Shown here piece by piece: positions 1 through 8,282 of a stretch of DNA of 64,000 nucleotides. Source of the stretch: Paraburkholderia unamae (lineage in GTDB: Bacteria; Pseudomonadota; Gammaproteobacteria; Burkholderiales; Burkholderiaceae); assembly GCF_003268775.1 (NCBI RefSeq), contig NZ_QLSU01000003.1:352248-416247 (forward strand). Reading direction: 5' to 3'. A model generated the notes under the pieces. That model searched no databases. It was given only the letters and a program-made list of their open reading frames with translations, and had not been told where the DNA came from. Each line of letters starts with the position of its first letter. Within the stretch, counting starts at the first letter, position 1. The translations under genes were made by a program, and so were the position numbers.

Positions 1-426
1 GGCGCCACGCCGCCCGAGGGCGTGGAAGTCCACGCGCTGCCCGACGAGCCGATGAAGATCGTGCTGCCCTCCAGCCACGCGCTGGCCGCGCGGCGGCGCC
101 TGCCGCTCAGCGCGCTCGCGCACGAGCCGTTCGTGCTCGTGCCCTCGCCCGCCGGCATCGCCATGCACGACGAAATCGTGCGCGCCTGCGCCGAGGCGGG
201 CTTCACGCCCCGGCTCGCCCAGCCCGCGCCGCAACTCGCCTCGGTCGTGAACCTCGTGGCGGCCGGGCTCGGCGTGTCGATCGTGCCCGCCGCGATCGCG
301 CAGGTCCAGGTGAAGGGCGTGCGCTATCTCGACGTGACCGGCGTACGCATGCGCGCGCGCCTTGCACTCGGCTGGCGCGCGGGCGAAACGGCGGCCACGG
401 TGCGCGAGTTCGTCGCCCTCGCCTGA
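1..426 (+). CDS. LysR-family regulator, C-terminal part only
   Basis: The reading frame is open to the left window edge, so only about the last 141 residues are present and the DNA-binding N-terminus is missing. What remains looks like the second half of a LysR effector-binding domain (periplasmic-binding-protein fold): a PSSHALA segment after a short strand, then the typical LVAAGLGVSIVPAAIAQ helix-strand, which lines the ligand cleft in this family. It ends in TGA at 424-426. The regulated genes and the ligand cannot be told from this fragment. Family assignment is fairly safe, but another type-2 periplasmic-binding fold regulator cannot be excluded. Confidence 0.75.
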   Translation, partial: GATPPEGVEVHALPDEPMKIVLPSSHALAARRRLPLSALAHEPFVLVPSPAGIAMHDEIVRACAEAGFTPRLAQPAPQLASVVNLVAAGLGVSIVPAAIAQVQVKGVRYLDVTGVRMRARLALGWRAGETAATVREFVALA

Positions 427-573
427 ACGCAGCCCATTCGCGCGCCCTGTTCGCGCGGCGCGCGACGCGCCCCCGTACGCCGCGCGATGCTATCCTTTTT
501 CGCGATGCCCGGCCCGCGCCACCGGGCCACGCCGCACCGTCATGCGCGCGCTCATCCGGTGTCCGGGGGCTTC

Positions 574-2337
574 ATGCAGCACACGCCAGGCCGCACGCGG
601 CCGCACGGCTTCTCCAGCATGGTCATGAAACGGCCGCACCTCGTGGTGACGGTGTGCTTTCTCGCCGCCATGGTGCTGGTGACGCTCGTGGGCCTGCGGC
701 AGCTCTACAACATGACCCGCTACGACCTCCAAAGCCGCCAGCGCGACCTGGAGGTGCGCGCCGTGGGCGTGGATGCGCTGATCTCGGCGGAACGCCGGCG
801 CCTTTTGTTCCTGCGCGACTATGCGGAGCACGTGCTCGCCTCGCCCAGCCAGCAGCGCGCGGCGCTTGGTGACCCGGCCGTGCAGGCCGCGCTGCACGCG
901 AGCGGCCAGCCGGTATGGGAGACGCCTGGTGCATTGGACGGCCCGCCCGTGTTCGGCACCAATGCGCAAGGGCTCGCGGGACTGGAGGGCTTTCACCGCG
1001 ACACCGCCACGCTCGCGGCCGACATCGCGCTCACGCGCGCGATCAGTCCGCTCGTGGCGATCAGCCAGCACGCCGACACGGTCCAGAGCACGGTTGCCTA
1101 TATCTCCACCAACGGCGTGTATGTGCTCTCGCCCGAGCGCCGCGACGCACACGTGACCGACCTGCTGCGGCGCTTCAGCACCATGCCGTACTACCGTTTG
1201 CAGCTTCCCGAACACAACCCGAACCGCGAGATCGTCTGGACACCGATCTATACGGAAGAGAAGCAGACCGGGGCGATTGCCACGCTCAGCGCGCCCGTCT
1301 ACGCGGACGGCCGCTTTCGCGGCGCGGTAGTGATGGACGTCGCGCCGTCTCGCCTGCTCGCGTTGCAGCTCGTTTCGGCAACCCTGCCCGAGGATAATGA
1401 GCCTACCGAATTCGGACTGCTGAACAGTAACGGCGACCTCGTCTACTTCGTCGATGGCAAGATCACCGCCCAGCGCCCGGCAAACTTCGATGCGCCACTG
1501 CTCGACCTCGCGCGCCGTTCGGCGGCCGCGTGGATGCAACGCGAGCAGGGTTATGTGCAGCGCAACGGCCGCTATCTGCTCTATCAGCACGTGGGCGAAT
1601 CGCACTGGATCCTGCTCACCAATACGGACGACACCGAACTCACGCTCGCCGCCGCGCGCCGCGTGTTCAGCAGCCCGCTGATCGTCGCGTGGGTGGCGAT
1701 CGCCGTGCTGCTCGTGGGCACGCTGCGCATCGTCACGCATATCTTCGGCCGCTACGTCGAAGCCAGCTCGCGGCTCGAAACGCTCGCGCGCAACGACCCG
1801 CTCACGGGCCTTGCGAACCGGCGGCGCTTCCTGGAGGTGTTCGGCGAAACGCTCGAACGCGCGAGCCGCGACGACAGCGCGGCGCCCGCCATGGCCATGC
1901 TGATGCTCGACATCGACTTCTTCAAGCGCGTGAACGACCGCTATGGCCACGCAGCCGGCGACCGCGTGCTGGTGATCTTCGCGGACATCCTGAGCAAGAA
2001 CCTGCGCAGCGTGGACATCCCCGCGCGCGTGGGCGGCGAGGAATTCGCGGCGCTGCTGCCCGGCGCGGACATGGCGACGGCGGCAGACGTGGCCGAACGC
2101 ATACGCAGCGCGGTGGAGACGCACGCGGCGAATGCCGCCGCACCCGGCGACGCCAAGCGTCCCGACGACATCGCCTTCACGATCTCGGTGGGCGTGGCGG
2201 CCAGTCCCGCCGACTGCCCCGCCAACTACGACACGCTGATGTCGGTGGCCGACCGGCGGCTCTATGCCGCGAAGGAAGGCGGCCGCAACCGCGTCGTTGC
2301 AGAGGATTCCCGATCGATCGACCCCGCGCGCGCATGA
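574..2337 (+). CDS. Membrane-bound diguanylate cyclase (dCache-like sensor + GGDEF)
   Basis: This enzyme should make c-di-GMP from two GTP in response to a periplasmic signal. A membrane segment near residues 20-40 and a second near 370-390 enclose a periplasmic domain of about 320 residues, the size and layout of a dCache sensor. The GGDEF domain follows (NDPLTGLANRR at its start). The active-site loop is GGEEF at residues 487-491 (2032-2046), and an inhibitory-site RxxD (RSVD, 478-481) lies exactly five residues upstream, so it is probably active and product-inhibited. The frame is open from 487; I chose 574 because a G-rich stretch precedes it and it leaves a short cytoplasmic tail; 619 or 625 are possible. 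A phosphodiesterase gene follows on the same strand. Confidence 0.85.
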   Translation: MQHTPGRTRPHGFSSMVMKRPHLVVTVCFLAAMVLVTLVGLRQLYNMTRYDLQSRQRDLEVRAVGVDALISAERRRLLFLRDYAEHVLASPSQQRAALGDPAVQAALHASGQPVWETPGALDGPPVFGTNAQGLAGLEGFHRDTATLAADIALTRAISPLVAISQHADTVQSTVAYISTNGVYVLSPERRDAHVTDLLRRFSTMPYYRLQLPEHNPNREIVWTPIYTEEKQTGAIATLSAPVYADGRFRGAVVMDVAPSRLLALQLVSATLPEDNEPTEFGLLNSNGDLVYFVDGKITAQRPANFDAPLLDLARRSAAAWMQREQGYVQRNGRYLLYQHVGESHWILLTNTDDTELTLAAARRVFSSPLIVAWVAIAVLLVGTLRIVTHIFGRYVEASSRLETLARNDPLTGLANRRRFLEVFGETLERASRDDSAAPAMAMLMLDIDFFKRVNDRYGHAAGDRVLVIFADILSKNLRSVDIPARVGGEEFAALLPGADMATAADVAERIRSAVETHAANAAAPGDAKRPDDIAFTISVGVAASPADCPANYDTLMSVADRRLYAAKEGGRNRVVAEDSRSIDPARA

Positions 2338-2525
2338 TGGCCGAAGCCCATCCATTCATGCCGCGCGCATAAATCAAACCCCGGCGGGCACTGCACTTGC
2401 TCACCCGCGCCGGACAGCGGCGCGTCGCCGGCGCGCGAAAAACGCTACCATCGGCCACGGCGATCGACAAAGGCTTCGCGTTGCGCGTCGTCTTCGTTCG
2501 CGCAGCCGGAGCGCCATCGTACGCC

Positions 2526-4100
2526 ATGAACAGCCGCTTCACCGTCCTGACGACGTTCTGTATCGTGGCGCTCGCCGTGCTGGGCACGCTCGCGCTCGCC
2601 GTCTATGCTTCGGACGCCGTATCGGAGCGCCAGCAACGCCAGCAGGTCGACGAGTTTTCGAATCGCGCACTGCTGCGCGCGGAACTGGTGAGCTCCGAAG
2701 CCGAAACGGCATTGCGTCAGCTTGTACGCTACGACGGCACGCCGTGTTCGGACGACCACCTGAAGCAACTGCGCCAGACCGAGGAACAGTTTCGATACGT
2801 CCGCGAAGTCGGCTGGACCGATGGCGTCAAGCTGCGCTGCACCTCGGCGCGCGGTCGCGTCGACACCGCGCTGCCAGCGCCCGAATGGACCTCCGCCGCC
2901 GGCTTCACCGCCTGGCAGACCGAAACGGGCAAGCGCGGCAACGAGCGGCCCATGTTCAACGTGCGCCTGGGCGATCACGTGGTGGTGATCGACCCGCGCT
3001 TCTATCTCGACATCGTGCCGCTCGACAACACCATCGAGCTTGCCGTGCTCGAAACGCAGGACGGCACGATCATCTCGCGCTCACCAGGCGCGGACCATGA
3101 ACTCTTGCGCGCGGCGCTACAGCGCAACACCAACAACGCGTACTTCGAGCGGCGCTATTACACGGTCGAGCGCTCCCACCGCTATCCGATCGCCGTGGTC
3201 GCCTACGAGCCCGAGGACCGCGTGCGCCGCAACCCGCTCGCGCAACTCAGACACGTACTCGCGCCCGCGCTCGTCGCGAGCCTGCTCGGCACCTGGTTCG
3301 TCATGCGCTGGCGGCGCAAGCTGCGTACGCCGCGCAACGCGATCCTCCAGGGCATCCGGCAGCGCCAGTTCGTGGCCTGGCTCCAGCCCATCGTTTCGCT
3401 CGAAAGCGGCCGCTGCGTCGGCGCGGAAGCGCTCGTGCGCTGGAAGCTCGAAGACGGCTCCGTGATTGCACCCGACACCTTCATTGCCATGGCCGAATCG
3501 CTCGGCCTCATCGAGCCCATTACCGACCAGGTCGTGCACTCCGTGTTCGACGGCGCCGGCTCCGTGCTGGCGCGCCGCCGTGACTTGCACGTCTCCATCA
3601 ACCTGGCGGGCGAGGACCTCGTGGGCACGCGCGTGCTCGACACCTTGAAGGACTGCTTCAGAAAATACGCGGTGCGCCCCGAGCAGATCTGGTTCGAAGT
3701 CATCGAGCGCATGCTCATCGACACGGCCCGCTCCACACCCGCGCTCGCGGCGTATCGTGCGGCCGGGCACCGCATTTTCATCGATGATTTCGGCACCGGC
3801 TATTCGAGCCTTTCCTATCTCCAGGACCTGCCCGTGGACGGCATCAAGATCGACAGGTCGTTCATACGTTCGTACGCGAAGGGCGAGGAGATGAACAAGA
3901 TCGTGCCGCATGTCATCGAGATGGCGCGCAGCCTCGACCTGGCGATGGTCGCCGAGGGCGTGGAAACGCGGGCGCAGGCCGATTATCTGCGCGAGCACGG
4001 CGTGCAATATGCGCAGGGCTGGCTCTATGCGAAAGCCATGCCCGCCGACGAATTCCTGCGCTACCTGGAGCGCGAGAGCGCCCGGGCACGTGAGGCGTGA
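2526..4100 (+). CDS. CSS-motif c-di-GMP phosphodiesterase (EAL)
   Basis: Predicted to hydrolyse c-di-GMP to pGpG. An N-terminal membrane segment (about residues 8-30) and a second one (about 240-262) bracket a periplasmic domain of the CSS-motif type, with cysteines in TPCSDD and LRCTSA that in this family form a redox-sensitive disulfide. The EAL domain occupies about residues 275-515. It has the EAL signature at 301-303 followed by VRW, and the IDDFGTGYSSLSYL and GIKIDRSF metal- and substrate-binding motifs are intact, so it should be active. ATG 2526 is chosen because it starts the membrane segment; the frame is open further upstream. It sits 188 bp after a diguanylate cyclase, giving an opposed synthase/hydrolase pair. 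Confidence 0.87.
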   Translation: MNSRFTVLTTFCIVALAVLGTLALAVYASDAVSERQQRQQVDEFSNRALLRAELVSSEAETALRQLVRYDGTPCSDDHLKQLRQTEEQFRYVREVGWTDGVKLRCTSARGRVDTALPAPEWTSAAGFTAWQTETGKRGNERPMFNVRLGDHVVVIDPRFYLDIVPLDNTIELAVLETQDGTIISRSPGADHELLRAALQRNTNNAYFERRYYTVERSHRYPIAVVAYEPEDRVRRNPLAQLRHVLAPALVASLLGTWFVMRWRRKLRTPRNAILQGIRQRQFVAWLQPIVSLESGRCVGAEALVRWKLEDGSVIAPDTFIAMAESLGLIEPITDQVVHSVFDGAGSVLARRRDLHVSINLAGEDLVGTRVLDTLKDCFRKYAVRPEQIWFEVIERMLIDTARSTPALAAYRAAGHRIFIDDFGTGYSSLSYLQDLPVDGIKIDRSFIRSYAKGEEMNKIVPHVIEMARSLDLAMVAEGVETRAQADYLREHGVQYAQGWLYAKAMPADEFLRYLERESARAREA

Positions 4101-4113
4101 GCACGACGCGCCT

Positions 4114-4752
4114 TCATGCAAACGGGCTCGGCGCGGGGACGTGCGCAAACGCGCCGTGCAGGTGCGCGGGCCCTTGTGCGCCGCGTGCCGCCGCGGCTTT
4201 GCTCAGCACGGCGCTGTCGTAGCCACGACCGGCAAAGCGCACGACATCGACAAGGCCGAAGCCCTGCGCGCGATAAAACGCGATCAGGTGTGCGGCGGGG
4301 AACGGCGTGTCGAGCGCGATTTGCGTATAGCCGCGCGCCGCGGCCCAATGCCCCGCGAAAGCGAGCAGCGCGCGGCCAATGCCGTGGTTCTGCCATTTCG
4401 GCTCGATGCCGAACTGATGAACCGAAGCCACGCTGCGCTGCCGATAATGTTCGCATTGCGAATCGATATCGCGGCCTTCCAGGGTGAGCGTGCCGATGAT
4501 CTTGCCGTTGCAGACGGCGACGAAGCAGTCGCCGACCAGCGCCCGTTCACGCGTGAGGCTCGCTGCCTGGTCGGCGCACGAGCAGTGCAACCCGAGCACG
4601 GCCAGCCGCGCAAACGCCCGATGCAGCAGCCGCGTGAGCGCCTCCCACGAGTCGTGGCGCGGATCGAAGCGCCGCAGCACGAGCCGGCCCATGCCGGGCT
4701 GAATGCAGTTGACCCGCTCGCCCGGGCGCTGGGGTGCACGCGAGATCGACAT
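4114..4752 (-). CDS. GNAT-family N-acetyltransferase
   Basis: A 212-residue protein with one GNAT fold. The acetyl-CoA pyrophosphate-binding motif A is visible as QNHGIGRALL near residue 120, after the FGIEPKW strand. The C-terminal HLIAFYRAQGFGLV segment is the usual motif B (FYxxxGF). The substrate cannot be predicted. The N-terminus is uncertain: the first 20 residues look unstructured, and the internal methionine before GRLVLRRF could be the true start. It is convergent with the EAL gene (13 bp gap) and followed on the same strand by nothing, so it is probably a single-gene unit. Confidence 0.72.
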   Translation of the reverse strand: MSISRAPQRPGERVNCIQPGMGRLVLRRFDPRHDSWEALTRLLHRAFARLAVLGLHCSCADQAASLTRERALVGDCFVAVCNGKIIGTLTLEGRDIDSQCEHYRQRSVASVHQFGIEPKWQNHGIGRALLAFAGHWAAARGYTQIALDTPFPAAHLIAFYRAQGFGLVDVVRFAGRGYDSAVLSKAAAARGAQGPAHLHGAFAHVPAPSPFA

Positions 4753-4871
4753 GGCGTCTCCACTCGTTTCGATGCACCCAGTCTAGGGTTGTGCAGCCAG
4801 GTCAACAAGAAAAAATGTCGTAAAAACCGGCGCAATCCGCGTGCATGCGGCGTTGCCCGCGCAACCGCCGC

Positions 4872-5519
4872 CTACGCCGCCAGGCGCTCCACGACTTCGA
4901 GCACGATGCGTCTGGCCGAGTCGAGATGCGCCGCCGTCAAGGCGCGCGCGCGACGCGCATTGCGCTCATGACACGCTTGCAGGATCGCCACGTGCTCGTC
5001 CTGAAACGAGGGCGTATCGGCCAGCAGCGTGTTCTGCAAACGCTCGTAGCGCTCCACCTGTGCGCGCAATTCGCGGATGGAGGCAAGCTGCCGGGCGTTG
5101 CCGCATGCGCCGTAGAGCAGCGCGTGAAACTCGCGGTTGAGTTCGCCCTGCTTTTGCGTGGTCGCGGCCTCGCCGAGCAGGCGGTGCACGAGTTCGGCGC
5201 GCGCGAGCGTTTCCTCGTCGAGACGCTTCACGCTGCGAAAGATCGCGTCGCCTTCCAGCAGTACGCGCAGGCCATAAATCTCCTCCACGTCCTGCGCCGT
5301 GAGCGTGCGCACGACCGCGCCGCGATTGCGGAAGACCTCGACGAGCCCCTCGCGCGCGAGTTGCTGGATCGCTTCGCGCAGCGGAATGCGGCTCACCTCG
5401 AAACGCTCGGCCAGGTCGCGCTCGACAAGGCGCTCGCCGCCGCCCAGCTCGCCGCCTACGATCAGCTCGCGCAGCGCAGCGGCGACCGCGTCGGCCGTGG
5501 AGTCGAATTTTGTTTCCAT
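4872..5519 (-). CDS. GntR-family regulator, FCD (FadR) subfamily
   Basis: A 215-residue regulator. The N-terminal winged helix-turn-helix (about residues 5-70) contains ERDLAERFEVSRIPLREAI, the GntR recognition region, and RNRGAVV forms the wing. The all-helical FCD ligand domain follows (about 80-210), with EIYGLRVLLEG and HxxLLYGACGN segments; FCD domains usually bind a metal and a small carboxylate. ATG 5519 is preferred to the upstream in-frame codons because the helix-turn-helix starts right after it. It is divergent from an OsmC-like gene, and a 10-bp perfect palindrome lies just upstream of its start (5550-5559), suggesting it represses itself and the neighbour. Confidence 0.85.
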   Translation of the reverse strand: METKFDSTADAVAAALRELIVGGELGGGERLVERDLAERFEVSRIPLREAIQQLAREGLVEVFRNRGAVVRTLTAQDVEEIYGLRVLLEGDAIFRSVKRLDEETLARAELVHRLLGEAATTQKQGELNREFHALLYGACGNARQLASIRELRAQVERYERLQNTLLADTPSFQDEHVAILQACHERNARRARALTAAHLDSARRIVLEVVERLAA

Positions 5520-5549
5520 GCGGGTATCGCTCAGGTCATTTCGGCATAA

Positions 5550-5559
5550 TGGTATACCA
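5550..5559. promoter_or_regulatory. Probable GntR/FCD operator palindrome
   Basis: TGGTATACCA is a perfect 10-bp palindrome 31 bp upstream of the GntR start and 68 bp upstream of the OsmC-like start. Its form (T-GGT-AT-ACC-A, core GTATAC) fits the short symmetric sites bound by FCD-type GntR repressors. The role as operator is inferred from form and position. Confidence 0.5.
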
Positions 5560-5626
5560 AAATGCCACACGCTGTCATAATGCGCCGAAACGGTCGCGAT
5601 CAGGTTCAATCAAACGGAGAGTGGAA

Positions 5627-6106
5627 ATGGCGCACGGCGAACACACCTACCGCGTTTCGGTGCAATGGACGGGCAACCGCGGCACCGGCACCTCGGGCTA
5701 TCGCGAGTACGGCCGCGATCACATCATTCGCGCGAACGGCAAACCGGACATTCCCGGTTCGTCGGACCCGGCCTTTCGCGGCGACGCCGCGCGCTGGAAC
5801 CCCGAGGACCTGCTCGTGGCGTCGGCGTCGGCTTGCCACAAGCTCTGGTACCTGCACCTGTGCGCCGACGCGGGCATTGCGGTGCTGGTCTATGAAGACG
5901 ACGCCGAAGGCACGATGGCCGATACGCCACAGCGCGGCGCTTTCACGAAGATCGTGCTGCGCCCGCGTGTGACGATCCGCGCGAGCGACGACCGCAGCGT
6001 TGCCGAGCGGCTTCATCACGCGGCGCACGAGCAGTGCTATATCGCGAATTCGGTGAATTTTCCGATTTTGTGCGAGCCGGTTATCGAACTGGCCGACTTC
6101 GAATAA
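5627..6106 (+). CDS. OsmC/Ohr-family peroxiredoxin-like protein
   Basis: A 159-residue protein of the OsmC fold, normally a homodimer that reduces organic hydroperoxides in the cytoplasm. The two conserved cysteines are visible: one in SASACHKLW near residue 68, the other in HAAHEQCYIAN near residue 137. An RF-like substrate strand region and the NPEDLLVAS segment before the first cysteine are typical. ATG 5627 follows the purine-rich ggagagtgga. It is divergently arranged with an FCD-type GntR regulator, so its inducer is probably a small acid or a reactive electrophile rather than the OhrR pathway; that is inference. Confidence 0.85.
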   Translation: MAHGEHTYRVSVQWTGNRGTGTSGYREYGRDHIIRANGKPDIPGSSDPAFRGDAARWNPEDLLVASASACHKLWYLHLCADAGIAVLVYEDDAEGTMADTPQRGAFTKIVLRPRVTIRASDDRSVAERLHHAAHEQCYIANSVNFPILCEPVIELADFE

Positions 6107-6283
6107 GCACGCCGCACCTCACGCCGCTCCAGGCGCGCACGACGTTGAACAACGGCAGACAAGCACCTCGTTAATTTGCTGTTACCAATCTCGCAACGCC
6201 GTTTCACCTGTGTCCTGAACCGCCCTCTACACTCCAGACCGTGCTTACCAGCAACGCACACAACGTGCAAAGGAGTGACGGAA

Positions 6284-6574
6284 ATGAACAAGACGGTTCT
6301 CGGCGTGATATTGGGCGCGGCCGCATTTGCCGTGTCGACGGCGGCAAGCGCGCACGTGGATGTCGCCTTGGGGATTGGCGTCCCTGGCGTCGCCTACGCT
6401 CCGGTTCAACCCGCGTACGTTGCCCCTCCTCCGGTTCCGGTCGCAGTGGCCTATCGCGACAACGATGACTGGCGCGCGCGCGAATGGCGCCAACATGAAT
6501 GGCGCGAACACGAACGTAGCGAGCATCAATGGCGTGAACGCCAGTGGCACGACCGTGGCGATTGGCGCTATTAA
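6284..6574 (+). CDS. Small exported Trp/His/Arg-rich protein
   Basis: A 96-residue protein. Residues 1-23 are a clear Sec signal peptide (hydrophobic core, cleavage after ASA-H likely). The mature part begins with a Val/Pro/Tyr-rich stretch (APVQPAYVAPPPVPVAV) and ends in a run of degenerate units of the type EWRxHEWREHER, rich in Trp, His, Arg and Glu. No enzyme fold is recognisable. The start at 6284 is well supported by aaagga g-rich sequence at 6269-6274. It is followed 36 bp later by another small exported protein gene, so the two may be co-transcribed. Function unknown. Confidence 0.7.
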   Translation: MNKTVLGVILGAAAFAVSTAASAHVDVALGIGVPGVAYAPVQPAYVAPPPVPVAVAYRDNDDWRAREWRQHEWREHERSEHQWRERQWHDRGDWRY

Positions 6575-6610
6575 ACGGGTTCAACGTGTAATACGAGGCA
6601 GGTACTCATC

Positions 6611-6862
6611 ATGAAACTGAATTATCGAATCAGCGCGCTCGTTGCGGCTGCCGCCCTGGGACTGGCCGCGACCGGACCAGCCAGTGCCGCCGGCTGCCTC
6701 AAGGGCGCAGTCGTGGGCGGCGTAGCCGGACACTATGCCGGCCACCACGCAGTCGTTGGCGCAGTCGGTGGCTGCATCGTCGGACATCACATTGCGAAGC
6801 AACATGCGCAGGAGCGGGCCGCACAGCAGCAAGCCCTCCACGCGCACCCCTTAGCCACATGA
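6611..6862 (+). CDS. Small exported glycine-zipper protein
   Basis: An 83-residue protein with a Sec signal peptide (residues 1-26, cleavage near ASA-A). The mature part has GxxxG-spaced glycines and small residues (KGAVVGGVAGHYAGHH, VVGAVGGCIVGHH), the glycine-zipper pattern seen in small envelope proteins that pack in membranes. It ends in a Gln/Ala/His-rich tail. Two cysteines flank the zipper and might form a disulfide after export. It follows another small exported protein gene. No specific function can be named. Confidence 0.68.
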   Translation: MKLNYRISALVAAAALGLAATGPASAAGCLKGAVVGGVAGHYAGHHAVVGAVGGCIVGHHIAKQHAQERAAQQQALHAHPLAT

Positions 6863-6925
6863 TGCCGAAAGCGCCTTGCGTTGCTGTCGATGCATCCGTT
6901 GTTCGCGACGAAGGCTTGCTGGCGC

Positions 6926-7098
6926 TCAGACCGTAGCGACCGCGAGAAGCGGGCGCATGACATTGACGAAGGCGTTGGTGCTTTTCAGTAGCCAGGCCAT
7001 CTGCTCCGCTTCGAGGTCAGTGCCTTCGCCCGGTGCAAACCTGATCTGCGCCGAGCCTGCAAGCGCTCGCGGCCCTCGGGTCCGAGGAATTTCGCCAT
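6926..7098 (-). pseudogene. Probable frameshifted small gene
   Basis: An ATG at 7098 with an AAGG seven bases upstream opens a frame reading MAKFLGPEGRERLQAR, which then loses sense. The neighbouring frame continues with AQIRFAPGEG and ends in a protein-like stretch (EAEQMAWLLKSTNAF, VNVMRPLLA) stopping at 6926. Joined, the two would give a coherent protein of about 57 residues; the span of 173 bases is one short of a multiple of three. Either a real one-base indel broke the gene or the assembly has an error. The family is not recognised. The remaining bases of 6863-7182 show no other gene. Confidence 0.35.
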
Positions 7099-7182
7099 GT
7101 CGAAGCCTTGTCAGAGTCGTCTTTTCGTTGCGGGGAACGCGGTCCTGCCGCGCACGGAATAACGGCAATTCTTACAAACGCT

Positions 7183-8112
7183 TTAACGGGCAGCCGATCG
7201 CTGCGCCGACAACCGGCTATCGCCGCCGATATACGCCTTCAGCCCGGCGGCAAGCGCCGCGAACGTCACGGCGCAGCGCGCGCTCCCGCGCAAATCTTCG
7301 TGCATGGCCAACCACGTATCCAGCGTCAGCGAGAACTCTCGCCGGAGCACCCGCACCAGCCGGGCATCTCTCGCCGCCAATGGCGCCTGGCACGCGCCGA
7401 TGCCAAATCCGGCGCGTATCGCGCCCAATTGCGCAACGTCGCTGTCAGCCCGAAATGCGAAGTTGGTGCGATTGAATGCCTCGAATCTGTCCTGAAGCGA
7501 GCGAATGTACGCCGTCTCCCGGTCGAAGCCAATGATCGTGTGCCGGGGCAATTCGCTCATCGACTTAGGCACGCCATGCTGCGCGAGATAACGTTCGTGA
7601 GCGTGCAGCCCGACTTCGATCCCGCCGATGCGCTTCGCCACCAGCGCCTCCTGCACGGGGCGAAACATGCGCACCGCGATATCCGCCTCGCGGCGCAGGA
7701 GATCATCCGGCTCGTTCGACAACACGAGTTCTATCGTCAGTTCCGGATAGTCGTTGCGCAGCCCGGCCAGGATGGGCGGCAGAACCTCGACGCCGATGAT
7801 CTCGCTCGTCGTCAGCCTCACTGTGCCGCGCACGCCGGAACCGTGACCGCTCGCCACCCGCCGCAACGCGGCCGTGGTCGACGCGAGGGCCACGGCGTAT
7901 GGCCTCAACTCATTGGCGGCGTCGGTGGGCGAAAAGCCGTCGAACGAGCGTGTAAAGAGCGTCACGGCCAATGCCGCTTCGAGACTTTCGATGTGGCGGC
8001 CGACGGTCGGCTGCGTGAGACCCAGCGCGCGCGCGGCCCCGGAAAGCGAGCCCGTCTCCAGCACATGGAGAAAGCTCCGGTACCACTCCCAGCTCGGTTC
8101 CCTTTCGGTCAT
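7183..8112 (-). CDS. LysR-family transcriptional regulator
   Basis: A 309-residue LysR regulator. The N-terminal winged helix-turn-helix is clear (SLSGAARALGLTQPTVGRHIESLE, about residues 20-45). The C-terminal effector domain starts near residue 90 (GVRGTVRLTTSEIIGVEVLPP). ATG 8112 is chosen because an AGGAG lies 10 bases upstream; the other methionines upstream (8121 and beyond) are badly spaced. It is divergent from the epimerase-like gene at 8283, and a 24-bp perfect inverted repeat lies between them (8176-8199). Control of that gene by this protein is therefore likely, in the usual LysR manner. Confidence 0.87.
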   Translation of the reverse strand: MTEREPSWEWYRSFLHVLETGSLSGAARALGLTQPTVGRHIESLEAALAVTLFTRSFDGFSPTDAANELRPYAVALASTTAALRRVASGHGSGVRGTVRLTTSEIIGVEVLPPILAGLRNDYPELTIELVLSNEPDDLLRREADIAVRMFRPVQEALVAKRIGGIEVGLHAHERYLAQHGVPKSMSELPRHTIIGFDRETAYIRSLQDRFEAFNRTNFAFRADSDVAQLGAIRAGFGIGACQAPLAARDARLVRVLRREFSLTLDTWLAMHEDLRGSARCAVTFAALAAGLKAYIGGDSRLSAQRSAAR

Positions 8113-8175
8113 GACAGGCATGCTCCTGTGGCCACCCGTCATCCCGATCCGAACCATTCGGATCGGGACCGGAGA

Positions 8176-8199
8176 CGGCTATACATAAATGTATAGCCG
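8176..8199. promoter_or_regulatory. LysR-type operator: 24-bp perfect inverted repeat
   Basis: Arms of 11 bp (cggctatacat and atgtatagccg) flank two bases (aa). Each arm carries ATAC/GTAT, the pattern of the T-N11-A LysR box. It lies 64 bp upstream of the LysR start and 84 bp upstream of the divergent epimerase-like gene. The role as binding site is inferred. Confidence 0.6.
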
Positions 8200-8282
8200 A
8201 TCATCGGTTTTCAGCAATTTTTAATTGCCGGCACCCGGCGCAGAATGGCCTTCATGACAGATCACCCGCAAGGAGAACCGAC

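Noticed and set aside
490..2355. 621-residue open frame on the minus strand
   Set aside because: It is the antisense of the diguanylate cyclase gene. The product is Arg/His/Val-rich with no domain, the usual high-GC shadow.
4872..5609. Longer 245-residue start for the GntR gene
   Set aside because: The extra 30 residues would run across the operator palindrome and show no similarity to the GntR N-terminus.
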